A DNA stretch of 64,000 nucleotides from Pseudomonas sp. PD9R (GTDB lineage: Bacteria > Pseudomonadota > Gammaproteobacteria > Pseudomonadales > Pseudomonadaceae): assembly GCF_019200975.1 (NCBI RefSeq), contig NZ_JAHTMR010000002.1, positions 62,001 to 126,000 on the forward strand. Reading direction: 5' to 3'. The notes below the pieces were generated by a model, which saw only the letters and a list, made by a program, of their open reading frames with translations, was not told the DNA's origin and made no database searches. Each line of letters starts with the position of its first letter. Positions within the stretch are counted from its first letter, which is position 1. Shown here in pieces: positions 17,541 through 26,063 of this stretch. The position numbers and the translations under genes were made by a program.

Positions 17541-18292
17541 ATCCGATCGAACAACGCCTGCGTGAAGAACTGGCCGCCTGTTATCGACTGGTCGCGCACT
17601 TTCGCATGACCGACCTGATTTTCACCCACATCTCGGTGCGTTTGCCGGGGCCGGAGCATCATTTCCTGATCAACCCTTATGGGCTGATGTTTGATGAGAT
17701 CACGGCGTCCAACCTGGTGAAAATCGACCTCGATGGTCGGGCCGTGGAGCCGTCGCCATACCCGGTGAACCCGGCAGGTTTTGTGATTCACAGCGCGATT
17801 CACGCTGCCCGTGAAGACGCGCAATGCGTGCTGCACACTCATACCAAGTCCGGTTGCGCAGTTGCCGCGTTGAAGTGCGGTTTGTTGCCGGTAAATCAGA
17901 TCTCCATGGAGTTCTACGGCCGCGTCGCGTACCACGATTACGAAGGTGTGGCGCTGGACATGAGCGAGCAGCAGCGGCTGGTGCAGGACATCGGTGATAA
18001 GCCGGTGTTGATGCTGCGCAACCATGGTTTGCTGACGGTTGGCGAGACGGTTGGCCAGGCATTCATGCGCATGTATTACCTGGAAAAGGCTTGCGACATA
18101 CAGTTGGCTGCACAGGCAGCGGGTGAGTTGGTGCTGCCGCCGCATGAGGTTTGTGCGCATACCGAGCGTCAGTTCAATGACCCGGGACGGCCGCTGGAGG
18201 AGGCAGAACTCAATGACCCGGATGCCATGCAATTGGCTTGGGCGGCGTTGTTGAGATTGCTGGATCGTGTGGCGCCGGGGTATCGCGATTGA
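17537..18292 (+). CDS. class II aldolase/adducin family protein
   Basis: 251 residues. Zinc ligands are in 'VLHTHTKSG' (His100 and His102) and a later His in 'MLRNHGLLTVG', as in fuculose/ribulose-phosphate aldolases and the adducin head. Tyr and Arg positions in 'EFYGRVAYHDY' fit the catalytic loop. The family cleaves or decarboxylates phosphorylated or hydroxy-acid substrates, and some members act as decarboxylases. It is the last gene of the amidohydrolase/CobW operon (ATGA overlap), so it probably acts on the hydrolysed product (inference). Confidence 0.87.
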   Translation: MNPIEQRLREELAACYRLVAHFRMTDLIFTHISVRLPGPEHHFLINPYGLMFDEITASNLVKIDLDGRAVEPSPYPVNPAGFVIHSAIHAAREDAQCVLHTHTKSGCAVAALKCGLLPVNQISMEFYGRVAYHDYEGVALDMSEQQRLVQDIGDKPVLMLRNHGLLTVGETVGQAFMRMYYLEKACDIQLAAQAAGELVLPPHEVCAHTERQFNDPGRPLEEAELNDPDAMQLAWAALLRLLDRVAPGYRD

Positions 18293-18309
18293 ATTGACGG
18301 GCCTCTTCA

Positions 18310-18367
18310 CGGGCAAGCCTCGCTCCTACAGGGACAGTGGTTCTCCTGTAGGAGCGAGGCTTGCCCG
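18310..18367. repeat. REP pair, family B, outward orientation
   Basis: CGGGCAAGCCTCGCTCCTAC and its inverse face away from each other around 14 bp, between the convergent aldolase and histidine kinase genes. Confidence 0.85.
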
Positions 18368-18388
18368 CGATGCAGGCACCGCGTTCTG

Positions 18389-19906
18389 TCAGGCATGCCC
18401 CGGTGTGTTCAGGTTCATCGAACGCACGGCCAATGCCGACGCAGTCGCTTCTTCCACCGCCAGCGTGAAACGGAACGTCGCGCCGCGCCCCGGAACATCA
18501 ATCAACTGAATCTCCCGGCCATGCAGTTGCAGGATGCGATGCACGATCCGCAATCCCAACCCGCCATCGCGCCGCGCGCCCCCAATGTTGAAGGGCCGCA
18601 GGAACAATCCTTCGCGCAGCTCGGGGGCGATGCCTGGGCCGGTGTCGCTGACAGTGACTTCAATAAATGATCCTTGCGGGCGCAAGCCCAGTTCGATTTC
18701 CCCACCTTGTGGCGTATGGCGCAGAGCATTGTCGAACAGGTTGGTCAGCACCCGTTCAATCAACCCCAGGTCCGCGCAGGCAGCAGACACATTGGGGGCG
18801 AACGTCGCCTTCAGTTCGACCTGTCGTGCTTCGGCGGTCAGTTCGAATTTCTGGAAAATGTCCTGCGCAAGATCGGTCAGGGAGAAGCGCTCCAGAATCG
18901 GCTGCACGAAACCGTGTTCGAGCCGCACCAACTCCAGCAGAGACTGCGCCAGCCCGCCGACCTTGCGGCTTTGATCCAGCGCAATACCCAGGTAGCGCCG
19001 GCGGTCGGCGGGGGACAGTGTGGAGTCCTTGAGCGACAGGGTTTCCAGATAACCATGCAGTGAAGCCAGCGGCGTGCGCAGGTCGTGGGAAATGTTCGCC
19101 ACCAGTTCGCGGCGCTCCTGATCCTGGCGGGTCAGGGTGCGCCATTGCTCGCCGAGACGCGCCTGCATCTGCCGGAAAGTCGCATCGAGGATGGCGATTT
19201 CATCATGGCTGGCGGCTTTGCCCTCCGGCATAGGTGGCGGTGTGACCGGGACGCCGTCGATGTCGAACTGGCTGACGGTTTCGGTCAGGCGTCGCAACGG
19301 TCGGGTAATCAAGGCGAACGCCGTGAGACCGGCGATCAGGCACAACAACGCCACCAGCCCGATGGACAACAGGGCGGTATTGAGCGCGGCGCTGGTGGCA
19401 CCGCGTTCAGCGATACGGTCGTGGTCTTCACCAAGCAAGACCACGTAGAGATAACCGGCCGGCTTGCCGTCGACCTTGAGCGGCGCGGCGCTGAATACCT
19501 TGCGGCCGTCGATACTGCGCGGGTCGTCACCGGGAATCGGCAAGGCATCGCCCCTGAGCAGGCGCTGGATCGGTGCCAGGTCGACCCGCTCCCGACGAAT
19601 CCGACCTTCGGGCGCGGCACTGCCGACAATCTTGCCCTCGGTGTCCAGCAGGTACACCTCGACACTGGGGTTGACCAGCATCAATTGGCTGAACAAATCG
19701 CGCACGGCATTGGGCATCAGGCCCTGGGTGTCCATCAGCACCGTGTCGCGGGCGATGTGTTGCGCCAGATCCCGCGACAGCCCTTGCACCACTTCCTGTT
19801 CATGCATCTGATTGGAGCGCACCTGCATCCACGCCGACGTGCCGCAGCACACCAGCAACAAAACGGCGAACACCAGGGACAGGCGTTGTGTCAGGGTCAG
19901 CCTCAT
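18389..19906 (-). CDS. sensor histidine kinase
   Basis: 505 residues. Membrane segments lie near 8-28 and 175-197 and bound a periplasmic sensor region of about 145 residues. A HAMP follows ('LITRPLRRLTETVSQF'), then the H-box 'ANISHDLRTPLASLHGY', N-box 'NLFDNALRHTP', and G boxes 'DTGPGIAPE' and 'GLGLRIV'. The start codon overlaps the stop of the response regulator gene, so the pair is co-translated. The msrB-dipZ-msrA operon is divergent, which suggests a sensor of oxidative or envelope stress; compare HprS next to msrPQ in E. coli (analogy only). Confidence 0.9.
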   Translation of the reverse strand: MRLTLTQRLSLVFAVLLLVCCGTSAWMQVRSNQMHEQEVVQGLSRDLAQHIARDTVLMDTQGLMPNAVRDLFSQLMLVNPSVEVYLLDTEGKIVGSAAPEGRIRRERVDLAPIQRLLRGDALPIPGDDPRSIDGRKVFSAAPLKVDGKPAGYLYVVLLGEDHDRIAERGATSAALNTALLSIGLVALLCLIAGLTAFALITRPLRRLTETVSQFDIDGVPVTPPPMPEGKAASHDEIAILDATFRQMQARLGEQWRTLTRQDQERRELVANISHDLRTPLASLHGYLETLSLKDSTLSPADRRRYLGIALDQSRKVGGLAQSLLELVRLEHGFVQPILERFSLTDLAQDIFQKFELTAEARQVELKATFAPNVSAACADLGLIERVLTNLFDNALRHTPQGGEIELGLRPQGSFIEVTVSDTGPGIAPELREGLFLRPFNIGGARRDGGLGLRIVHRILQLHGREIQLIDVPGRGATFRFTLAVEEATASALAVRSMNLNTPGHA

Positions 19907-20622
19907 GGCTGCGGCTCCTCGCCAGTGGCAAATTTATATCCACGACCCCAAACGGTGAGGATGCGTACCGGTTGCGCCGGATCGGTCTCGATCTTCGCGC
20001 GCAGGCGGTTGATGTGAGTGTTGACCGTGTGTTCGTAGCCTTCATGGCTGTAGCCCCACACGGCGTTGAGCAGGTCCATGCGTGAAAACACCTTGCCGGG
20101 CTGGCGGGCGAAGAAGTACAGCAAGTCGAACTCCCGCGGCGTGAGGTCGAGGCGGCGATTGTCGAGGGTCACTTCGCGGGTGATCGGGTCGATGGCCAGG
20201 CCGTCGATGAGCAGGCTGCCGGCGTCCATTTTCAGGTTGCGCGCCATCGCATCGACCCGACGCAACAGCGCTTTGACCCGGGCCACCAGTTCGAGCATGG
20301 AAAACGGCTTGGCCAGATAGTCGTCGGCGCCGAGTTCAAGCCCGAGAATCCGGTGCACTTCGCTGGAGCGGGCGCTGGTGATGATGATCGGCGTGTAGCG
20401 GGCCATGGCGCGGGCGCGCCGGCAGATTTCCAGGCCATCGACGCCGGGCAGCATCAGGTCGAGGATCAGCGCATCCCAGCTGCCTTGCTGCAGCAGGCGC
20501 ATGCCTTCATTGCCATCGGCGCAATGCACCACTTCGAACTGCTCATCACGCAGGTGCAGGCAGATAAGGTCGGCAATATGCAGGTCGTCCTCGACCACGA
20601 GGACACGTTTGGTTTGTTCCAT
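19903..20622 (-). CDS. OmpR-family response regulator
   Basis: 239 residues from the ATG at 20622; the frame continues upstream into a REPIN, which is not coding. The receiver domain has Asp12/13, phospho-acceptor Asp55 ('LILDLMLPG') and Lys in 'LAKPFS'. The C-terminal winged helix shows 'LTPREFDLLYFFARQPG' and 'VNTHINRLRAKIE'. It overlaps the sensor kinase start by 4 bp and lies 270 bp from the divergent msrB start, so it may activate that operon. Confidence 0.92.
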   Translation of the reverse strand: MEQTKRVLVVEDDLHIADLICLHLRDEQFEVVHCADGNEGMRLLQQGSWDALILDLMLPGVDGLEICRRARAMARYTPIIITSARSSEVHRILGLELGADDYLAKPFSMLELVARVKALLRRVDAMARNLKMDAGSLLIDGLAIDPITREVTLDNRRLDLTPREFDLLYFFARQPGKVFSRMDLLNAVWGYSHEGYEHTVNTHINRLRAKIETDPAQPVRILTVWGRGYKFATGEEPQP

Positions 20623-20672
20623 CCGGCTCAATCCTTCGGCGCAATGAGCGCATTGTGCGAAATACCGCTCAT

Positions 20673-20755
20673 CGTAGGAGCGAGCTTGCTCGCGAGGGTG
20701 TGTCAGTCGACACCTGTGTACCTGACACACCATCGCGAGCAAGCTCGCTCCTACA
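20673..20755. repeat. REPIN, family B, with nested palindrome
   Basis: Arms GTAGGAGCGAGCTTGCTCGC and its inverse enclose a second inverted repeat, GTGTGTCAG..CTGACACAC. It lies in the regulator/msrB divergent gap. Confidence 0.9.
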
Positions 20756-20892
20756 GTGGATGTCGTACCCATTGTGCGGGTTTTTCGGGGCTTGAGTTAT
20801 CACGAATTATTTAACTCTCCGTGAGGATTTGGCGATCAACCCAAGCCTAGGCTGTGTTCCATGAAAGGCCCCAGGATTTTTCGGAGACGAGC

Positions 20893-21411
20893 ATGTTTTC
20901 AAGACGGCAATTTCTTGTAGCGAGCGGCGGGCTGGGGGTTGCGGCCCTGGCGATCGGTGTATTGCCAAAATTTTCCGCAAGTTCTGCACTGATCAGCGAT
21001 GCCAGTGCGGCGCAGGTGTTCGAAGTGACCCACAGCGACAGTGAATGGCACACCATTTTGAGCGACGAGCAGTTCGACATCCTTCGCGAAGAAGGCACCG
21101 AACGGGCTTACAGCAGTCCACTGAACAACGAGCACCGCGACGGTACGTTCGCCTGTGCCGGCTGTGATCTGCCGCTGTTTTCCTCGACGACCAAGTTCGA
21201 CAGCCGCACCGGATGGCCGAGTTTCTGGCAGCCGTTGGACAAGGCAGTGGCCACCCGTCAGGACCGTTCCTTCGGGGTGCTGCGTGAAGAAGTTCACTGC
21301 CGCCGCTGTGGCGGGCATTTGGGCCATGTCTTCGATGACGGACCAAAACCCACCGGGCTGCGCTATTGCATGAATGGCCTGGCAATGAAGTTCGAACCGA
21401 AAACGGCTTGA
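20893..21411 (+). CDS. msrB: exported peptide-methionine (R)-S-oxide reductase MsrB
   Basis: 172 residues from the ATG at 20893, with GGAG 7 nt upstream. An N-terminal twin-arginine signal ('SRRQFLVASGGLGVAALA', from residue 3) marks it as exported. Zinc cysteines Cys88/Cys91 and Cys136/Cys139, and the catalytic Cys159 in 'GLRYCMNG', are all present. It reduces methionine-R-sulfoxide in proteins. It is the first gene of an operon with a DipZ-like electron carrier and an exported MsrA, a full envelope repair set. Cytoplasmic MsrB enzymes lack this leader, so this is a dedicated extracytoplasmic copy. Confidence 0.92.
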   Translation: MFSRRQFLVASGGLGVAALAIGVLPKFSASSALISDASAAQVFEVTHSDSEWHTILSDEQFDILREEGTERAYSSPLNNEHRDGTFACAGCDLPLFSSTTKFDSRTGWPSFWQPLDKAVATRQDRSFGVLREEVHCRRCGGHLGHVFDDGPKPTGLRYCMNGLAMKFEPKTA

Positions 21412-21443
21412 TTCCTTCCACTCGACTTTTGCAGGTAGACGCT

Positions 21444-23219
21444 ATGTGGCTTCTGATCCTCGCTTACCTTGGCGGTGTGTTGACGATTGTCAGCCCGTGC
21501 ATTCTGCCGGTACTGCCCTTTGTCTTCGCCCGCACCGGGCAGCCGTTCATGAAAAGCGGCTTGCCACTGTTGGCGGGGATGGCGCTGACGTTTGCGCTCG
21601 TTGCCACCTTGGCGGCGGTGGGCGGTGGTTGGGTGGTGCAACTCAATCAATATGGGCGCTGGCTCGCGCTGGTGTTCGTAGCGCTGTTCGGGCTGACGCT
21701 GTTGCTGCCGCAACTGTCTGAGCGCTTGACCCGGCCGCTGGTGGCAGCAGGCAGTCGTTTGTCAGAGGCGGCGGGGGCTGATGCCCGACCACGTCCCGGC
21801 GCATCGTTCCTGATCGGCGTTGCCACCGGCTTGCTATGGGCGCCTTGTGCCGGGCCGATCCTGGGCCTGTTATTGACCGGTGCGGCATTGCAAGGTGCGA
21901 GCATCCAGACCACCTTGTTGTTGCTGGCCTATGCCGCCGGTGCCGCGACTTCTCTCGCTGTGGCGCTGCTGCTGGGTGGCAAAGTCTTCGCTGCAATGAA
22001 GCGCTCGATTGGTGCCGGGGAGTGGGTGCGTCGCGGCCTCGGCGCAGCGATGCTGGCCGGTGTGGCGGCCATTGCCCTGGGCCTCGATACCGGGATTCTG
22101 GCGCGGTTTTCATCGGCCTCCACCGGCGGAATCGAACAGGCACTAGTGGGGCGCTTGGCCGGCAAATCGCCGCGCGACGATGGGACGATGATGGCGCAGA
22201 ACCCGTCCTCCGAAGGCGTGATGCAAGTAGCCGACAAAACCCCCGGCACCTTGCCGGTCGAGGGCAGCCTTCCACCACTGAACGGCGCCGTGCAATGGCT
22301 CAACTCGCCACCCCTCGATGCCCAGGCGTTGAAGGGCAAGGTGGTGCTGGTGGATTTCTGGACTTACTCCTGCATCAACTGCTTGCGCACGCTGCCGTAT
22401 GTGAAAGCCTGGGCCGAGAAATATCGTGATCAGGGGCTGGTGGTGATCGGCGTGCATGCTCCGGAATTCGCTTTCGAGCGTGACGTCAGCAATGTCACCA
22501 AAGCCATGAAGGACCTGGGCATCAATTACCCGGTGGCCATCGACAACGACTTCAAGATCTGGCGCGCTTTCAACAACGAATACTGGCCGGCGCACTACTT
22601 CGCTGATGCCCAGGGTCGTATTCGTTATCACCACTTTGGCGAAGGCGAGTACGCAGAGTCGGAGCGTGTGATTCAGCAACTGCTGCGTGAGGCCGGCGCC
22701 ACCAAGGTCTCGGACGGCCTGATCAATGCCGACGCCAAGGGTGTGCAACTGGCCCCGGACAGCAACGAAGTGCAATCGCCGGAAACCTATGTTGGCTACC
22801 AGCGTGCCGAGCACTTCGTACCGGAAACCGCATTGGTGCCAGACAAGGTAGCGGCCTACAACCCTCCGGAAAAACTGGCACTCAATGACTGGAGCCTGGG
22901 CGGACAGTGGCACGTCGGTTCGGAGCGGGCCACCGCCAGTGCACCGGCCAGCCGCATTGTTTACCGCTTTCACGCCCGCGACCTGCACCTGGTGCTCGGC
23001 CCAGGAGCGGATGGCAAACCCGTGCGCTTCAAGGTGCTGATCGACGGCAAGGCCCCCGGCGATGCCCATGGCATGGACGTGGCACCCGATGGCAGCGGCA
23101 GCGTGACGGAACAGCGCTTGTATCAATTGGTGCGACAAACCGGCGGCGTGACGGACCGGACCTTCAGCATCGAGTTTCTTGATCCGGGCGCGTCGGCCTA
23201 TGCCTTCACCTTCGGTTAA
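21444..23219 (+). CDS. DipZ-like protein: CcdA membrane domain fused to periplasmic thioredoxin domain
   Basis: 591 residues from the ATG at 21444. The N terminus is a CcdA/DsbD-beta membrane domain: 'YLGGVLTIVSPCILPVLPFV' and 'TGLLWAPCAGPILGLLL' supply the paired redox cysteines across several helices. A TlpA-like thioredoxin domain with Cys310-Ile-Asn-Cys313 follows, then a C-terminal jelly-roll-like domain (about 480-591; 'GGQWHVGSERATA', 'VRFKVLIDG'). Electrons would pass from cytosolic thioredoxin through the membrane to the external domain, and on to MsrA and MsrB on either side. The arrangement is functionally parallel to Neisseria PilB, but as separate proteins. Confidence 0.87.
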   Translation: MWLLILAYLGGVLTIVSPCILPVLPFVFARTGQPFMKSGLPLLAGMALTFALVATLAAVGGGWVVQLNQYGRWLALVFVALFGLTLLLPQLSERLTRPLVAAGSRLSEAAGADARPRPGASFLIGVATGLLWAPCAGPILGLLLTGAALQGASIQTTLLLLAYAAGAATSLAVALLLGGKVFAAMKRSIGAGEWVRRGLGAAMLAGVAAIALGLDTGILARFSSASTGGIEQALVGRLAGKSPRDDGTMMAQNPSSEGVMQVADKTPGTLPVEGSLPPLNGAVQWLNSPPLDAQALKGKVVLVDFWTYSCINCLRTLPYVKAWAEKYRDQGLVVIGVHAPEFAFERDVSNVTKAMKDLGINYPVAIDNDFKIWRAFNNEYWPAHYFADAQGRIRYHHFGEGEYAESERVIQQLLREAGATKVSDGLINADAKGVQLAPDSNEVQSPETYVGYQRAEHFVPETALVPDKVAAYNPPEKLALNDWSLGGQWHVGSERATASAPASRIVYRFHARDLHLVLGPGADGKPVRFKVLIDGKAPGDAHGMDVAPDGSGSVTEQRLYQLVRQTGGVTDRTFSIEFLDPGASAYAFTFG

Positions 23220-23249
23220 TCAGCATTCAATTTTTCAGGAGTCAGCCCC

Positions 23250-23954
23250 ATGAAACCCAAATTCACCTGGCGCCGCACCTTGTTGGCGCTGGCCGCAGCC
23301 GGTGCCATTGGCCAATGCTCGGCCTTCTCGTTCGGTGCTGAAGAGGCGGTGCTGCTTCCGCCTCCGACCCTCGACGAAACCACCCAGGCCCACAGCGAAA
23401 CGGCGGTTTTCGCCGGGGGTTGCTTCTGGGGCGTTCAAGGGGTGTTCCAGCATGTCAAAGGCGTGAAGAACGCTGTCTCGGGTTACGCGGGTGGTGCGGC
23501 CAACACCGCACAATACGAGCGGGTCAGCGACGGCAATACCGGTCATGCAGAATCAGTCGAAGTCACCTTCGACCCGAACCAGGTCAGCTATGGCACCTTG
23601 CTGCAAATCTACTTTTCAGTGGCGCACAACCCGACTGAACTCAACCGTCAGGGACCTGACAGCGGCACCCAGTATCGCTCGGCGATCTTTACCAAAAACA
23701 CTGAACAGCAACGTGTCGCCCAGGCTTACATCAGCCAGCTCGACGCCGCTCATTCGTTCAATAAACCGATTGTGACCAAGCTGGAAACCTTCAACGGTTT
23801 CTACCCGGCGGAGGAAGAACATCAGGACTTCCTGACGGATCACCCGACCTATCCCTACATCGTGATCAACGATTTGCCGAAGGTGGCGCAGCTCAAGCAG
23901 TTGTACCCGGATCGCTATCAGGACAAACCGGTATTGGTGAAGGCGGGGATGTGA
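23250..23954 (+). CDS. msrA: exported peptide-methionine (S)-S-oxide reductase MsrA
   Basis: 234 residues with a basic N terminus and hydrophobic signal ('WRRTLLALAAAGAIG'). The catalytic 'FAGGCFWG' has Cys58. 'GYAGG', 'GHAESVEV' and 'YRSAIF' are standard MsrA motifs. It reduces the S epimer of methionine sulfoxide, completing the pair with MsrB. The gene starts 30 bp after the DipZ-like gene behind an AGGAG site. It ends 12 bp from a convergent diguanylate cyclase. Confidence 0.92.
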   Translation: MKPKFTWRRTLLALAAAGAIGQCSAFSFGAEEAVLLPPPTLDETTQAHSETAVFAGGCFWGVQGVFQHVKGVKNAVSGYAGGAANTAQYERVSDGNTGHAESVEVTFDPNQVSYGTLLQIYFSVAHNPTELNRQGPDSGTQYRSAIFTKNTEQQRVAQAYISQLDAAHSFNKPIVTKLETFNGFYPAEEEHQDFLTDHPTYPYIVINDLPKVAQLKQLYPDRYQDKPVLVKAGM

Positions 23955-23966
23955 AGGGGAGGACGG

Positions 23967-24980
23967 TTATCCGGAGATCACATTCTTGCCGGCGATCTTC
24001 GACCGATACAGCGCCTGATCGGCTCGGGCCATCAGGCCGGTCTGCTGCTCTTCGTCGAAACGCTGTACCACGCCGAAACTCATGGTGATCTGGAAATCCC
24101 CCACGGGCGGCAAACCTTCCAGGCTGTGGCGGATTCTCTCAGCCAGGTGCCGGGCATCGACTAGCGAGGTGTCAGGCAGGATCACGATGAACTCGTCACC
24201 GCCCCAGCGCGCCAACAGATCCCCTTCGTGCACGCAACGCTTCACGCTCTCGACCACCTGCACCAATGCGGCGTCACCGAGGGCATGGCCGTAGTGATCG
24301 TTGATGTTCTTGAAGTCGTCGATGTCCATGGCGATCAGCGACAGCGGCTGACGAAAGCGTTGGGAGCGTTCGCAGGCCTGGGGCAGTGTTTTTTCCAGAC
24401 GGTAACGATTGGCGACCGATGTCAGTACGTCGGTTTCCGCCAGTTTGCGGTTTTCTTCGAGTTGAATTTGCAGTTGCTGATTGACCCGGGATAACTCTCG
24501 GGTGCGTTCTTCAACGATGGCTTCAAGGGAGTGATTGCGCCGTTCGAGTTCTTCCAGCAGGCGTTTCTTGTCTTCAATGCTGCGGTGCGCGCCGACCATC
24601 CGTGCCACCGAACCGTCCGCATTGCGTGCCAGGATGTAGCCGCGATCTTCGATCCAGGTGTAACTGCCATCCTGCATGCGGCAGCGATACTCGGCTTGAT
24701 AGCCTGGTGCCTGTTGCGCCAGATAGGCATCAAACTGCGCCATGACTTGCGGGAAATCGTCGGGATGGATCACGTTTTCCCAGGTGAACACGTTGTTGTC
24801 CAGGGAATGGGGAGGGTAGCCGAGCATTTCGTACCAGCGCGGATTGCGGTAGACGAAACCGGTGTTGGCGTTCCAGTCCCAGATGCCGTCGCTGACCAGT
24901 TCCAGAATGGTATGCAGCATGTCGTCGCTCAAGTCCGACGCGTTGAACTTCAACGGTTCGATGTTCGATGCCTCACCCAT
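23967..24980 (-). CDS. PAS-domain diguanylate cyclase
   Basis: 337 residues. A PAS_3-type sensor (about 20-140; 'GIWDWNANTGFVYRNPRWYEML', 'YTWIEDRGYI') is joined by a coiled coil (140-180) to a GGDEF domain with an intact active site (260-264). The usual inhibitory RxxD site five residues before GGDEF reads HEGD, so feedback inhibition by c-di-GMP may be lost. No EAL domain and no membrane segment. It makes c-di-GMP in response to a cytoplasmic cue bound by the PAS domain. Confidence 0.92.
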   Translation of the reverse strand: MGEASNIEPLKFNASDLSDDMLHTILELVSDGIWDWNANTGFVYRNPRWYEMLGYPPHSLDNNVFTWENVIHPDDFPQVMAQFDAYLAQQAPGYQAEYRCRMQDGSYTWIEDRGYILARNADGSVARMVGAHRSIEDKKRLLEELERRNHSLEAIVEERTRELSRVNQQLQIQLEENRKLAETDVLTSVANRYRLEKTLPQACERSQRFRQPLSLIAMDIDDFKNINDHYGHALGDAALVQVVESVKRCVHEGDLLARWGGDEFIVILPDTSLVDARHLAERIRHSLEGLPPVGDFQITMSFGVVQRFDEEQQTGLMARADQALYRSKIAGKNVISG

Positions 24981-25055
24981 CGCTGCTCTCCCTGGCGGCC
25001 TGATATCAAAATGAAATGCCTGCCGCGCAGATTAGTGCATGGTGCATCGGGCCGG

Positions 25056-25961
25056 CTAGTGTTTGCCCCACATCTGCACGGCGAAGTCGACGAAACGACG
25101 CAGTTTCGGCAGGCGGTAGCGGTCCTGGGCATAAACCAGATGCATCGGTCGGCTCGGCAGTTGATAGTCCGGCATCAGGGCAACCAGTTTGCCGTCCTTG
25201 AGGTCTTGCTCGACCAGTGCATCGGGCACCATGACGATGCCCATGCCGGTGCGCGCTGCTTGATGCAAACCGGCCGAACTGTTGATCAGCATCGGCCCGC
25301 TGACCGCCACCAACACTTCGCCTTCGGGGCTATTCAGACGCCATTGCCGCGCCACGGCTTGCCAGTCATCGCCCGCGGGATAGGCGAAGGCCAGGCAGTC
25401 GTGGTGTTGCAGGTCGTCGGGTTTCTCCGGGGTGCCACGGCGCGCCAGATACTCCTTCGAGGCGCACATGGTCAGGGTGTAGTCGATCAGTGGGCGGGCA
25501 ATCAGATTGGAAGGTTCGAGTGCGCCCAGGCGAAACGCCACGTCCAAACCATGATCCAGCAAGTCCGGGCGCCCGTTGGTCAGCATCACGTCCAGTTTCA
25601 CTCGCGGGTTTTGCAAGCTGAACTCACTCAGCGCGGGCGCCAGGCGTTCGGTGCCAAAGGTCAGCGGTGCGGTGATCCGCAGCGTGCCATTCGGTTCGTC
25701 GAGGGCTTGTTCCGCCAGTCGCTCGGAATCCGCTACCAGCCCTAACACGTCAAGACAGCGTTGATAATACGCGGTGCCAAATTCCGTCAGGCGCTGGCGC
25801 CGTGTCGTACGGTTGAGCAGGCGCACCCCCAGGCGTTGCTCCAACGCCTTGAGGTGATTACCTACCATGGTTGTGGACATTTCGCACTGCGATGCGGCGG
25901 CCGTCATGCTGCCGGCTTCCACCACTCTCACGTACACGGTCATTGCCTGGAATAAGTCCAT
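25056..25961 (-). CDS. LysR-family regulator
   Basis: 301 residues from the ATG at 25961. The longer frame to 26954 only shadows the aminotransferase gene on the other strand. The winged helix is 'MTVYVRVVEAGSMTAAASQCEMSTTMVGNHLKALE', of the DmlR/YhjC-like subgroup, and the effector-binding domain runs to 'LPKLRRFVDFAVQMW'. It is divergent from the aminotransferase gene across 102 bp, the classic layout for a regulator and its target. Confidence 0.9.
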   Translation of the reverse strand: MDLFQAMTVYVRVVEAGSMTAAASQCEMSTTMVGNHLKALEQRLGVRLLNRTTRRQRLTEFGTAYYQRCLDVLGLVADSERLAEQALDEPNGTLRITAPLTFGTERLAPALSEFSLQNPRVKLDVMLTNGRPDLLDHGLDVAFRLGALEPSNLIARPLIDYTLTMCASKEYLARRGTPEKPDDLQHHDCLAFAYPAGDDWQAVARQWRLNSPEGEVLVAVSGPMLINSSAGLHQAARTGMGIVMVPDALVEQDLKDGKLVALMPDYQLPSRPMHLVYAQDRYRLPKLRRFVDFAVQMWGKH

Positions 25962-26063
25962 TATCAAGCTCAGCTTTAAAATGATCGAAGTTTTGCAGCG
26001 TTTATCCAGCTCAGGTGGCCAACCATACTGCAAAAACACCCACCATAGATGGAGCTTGATGCC

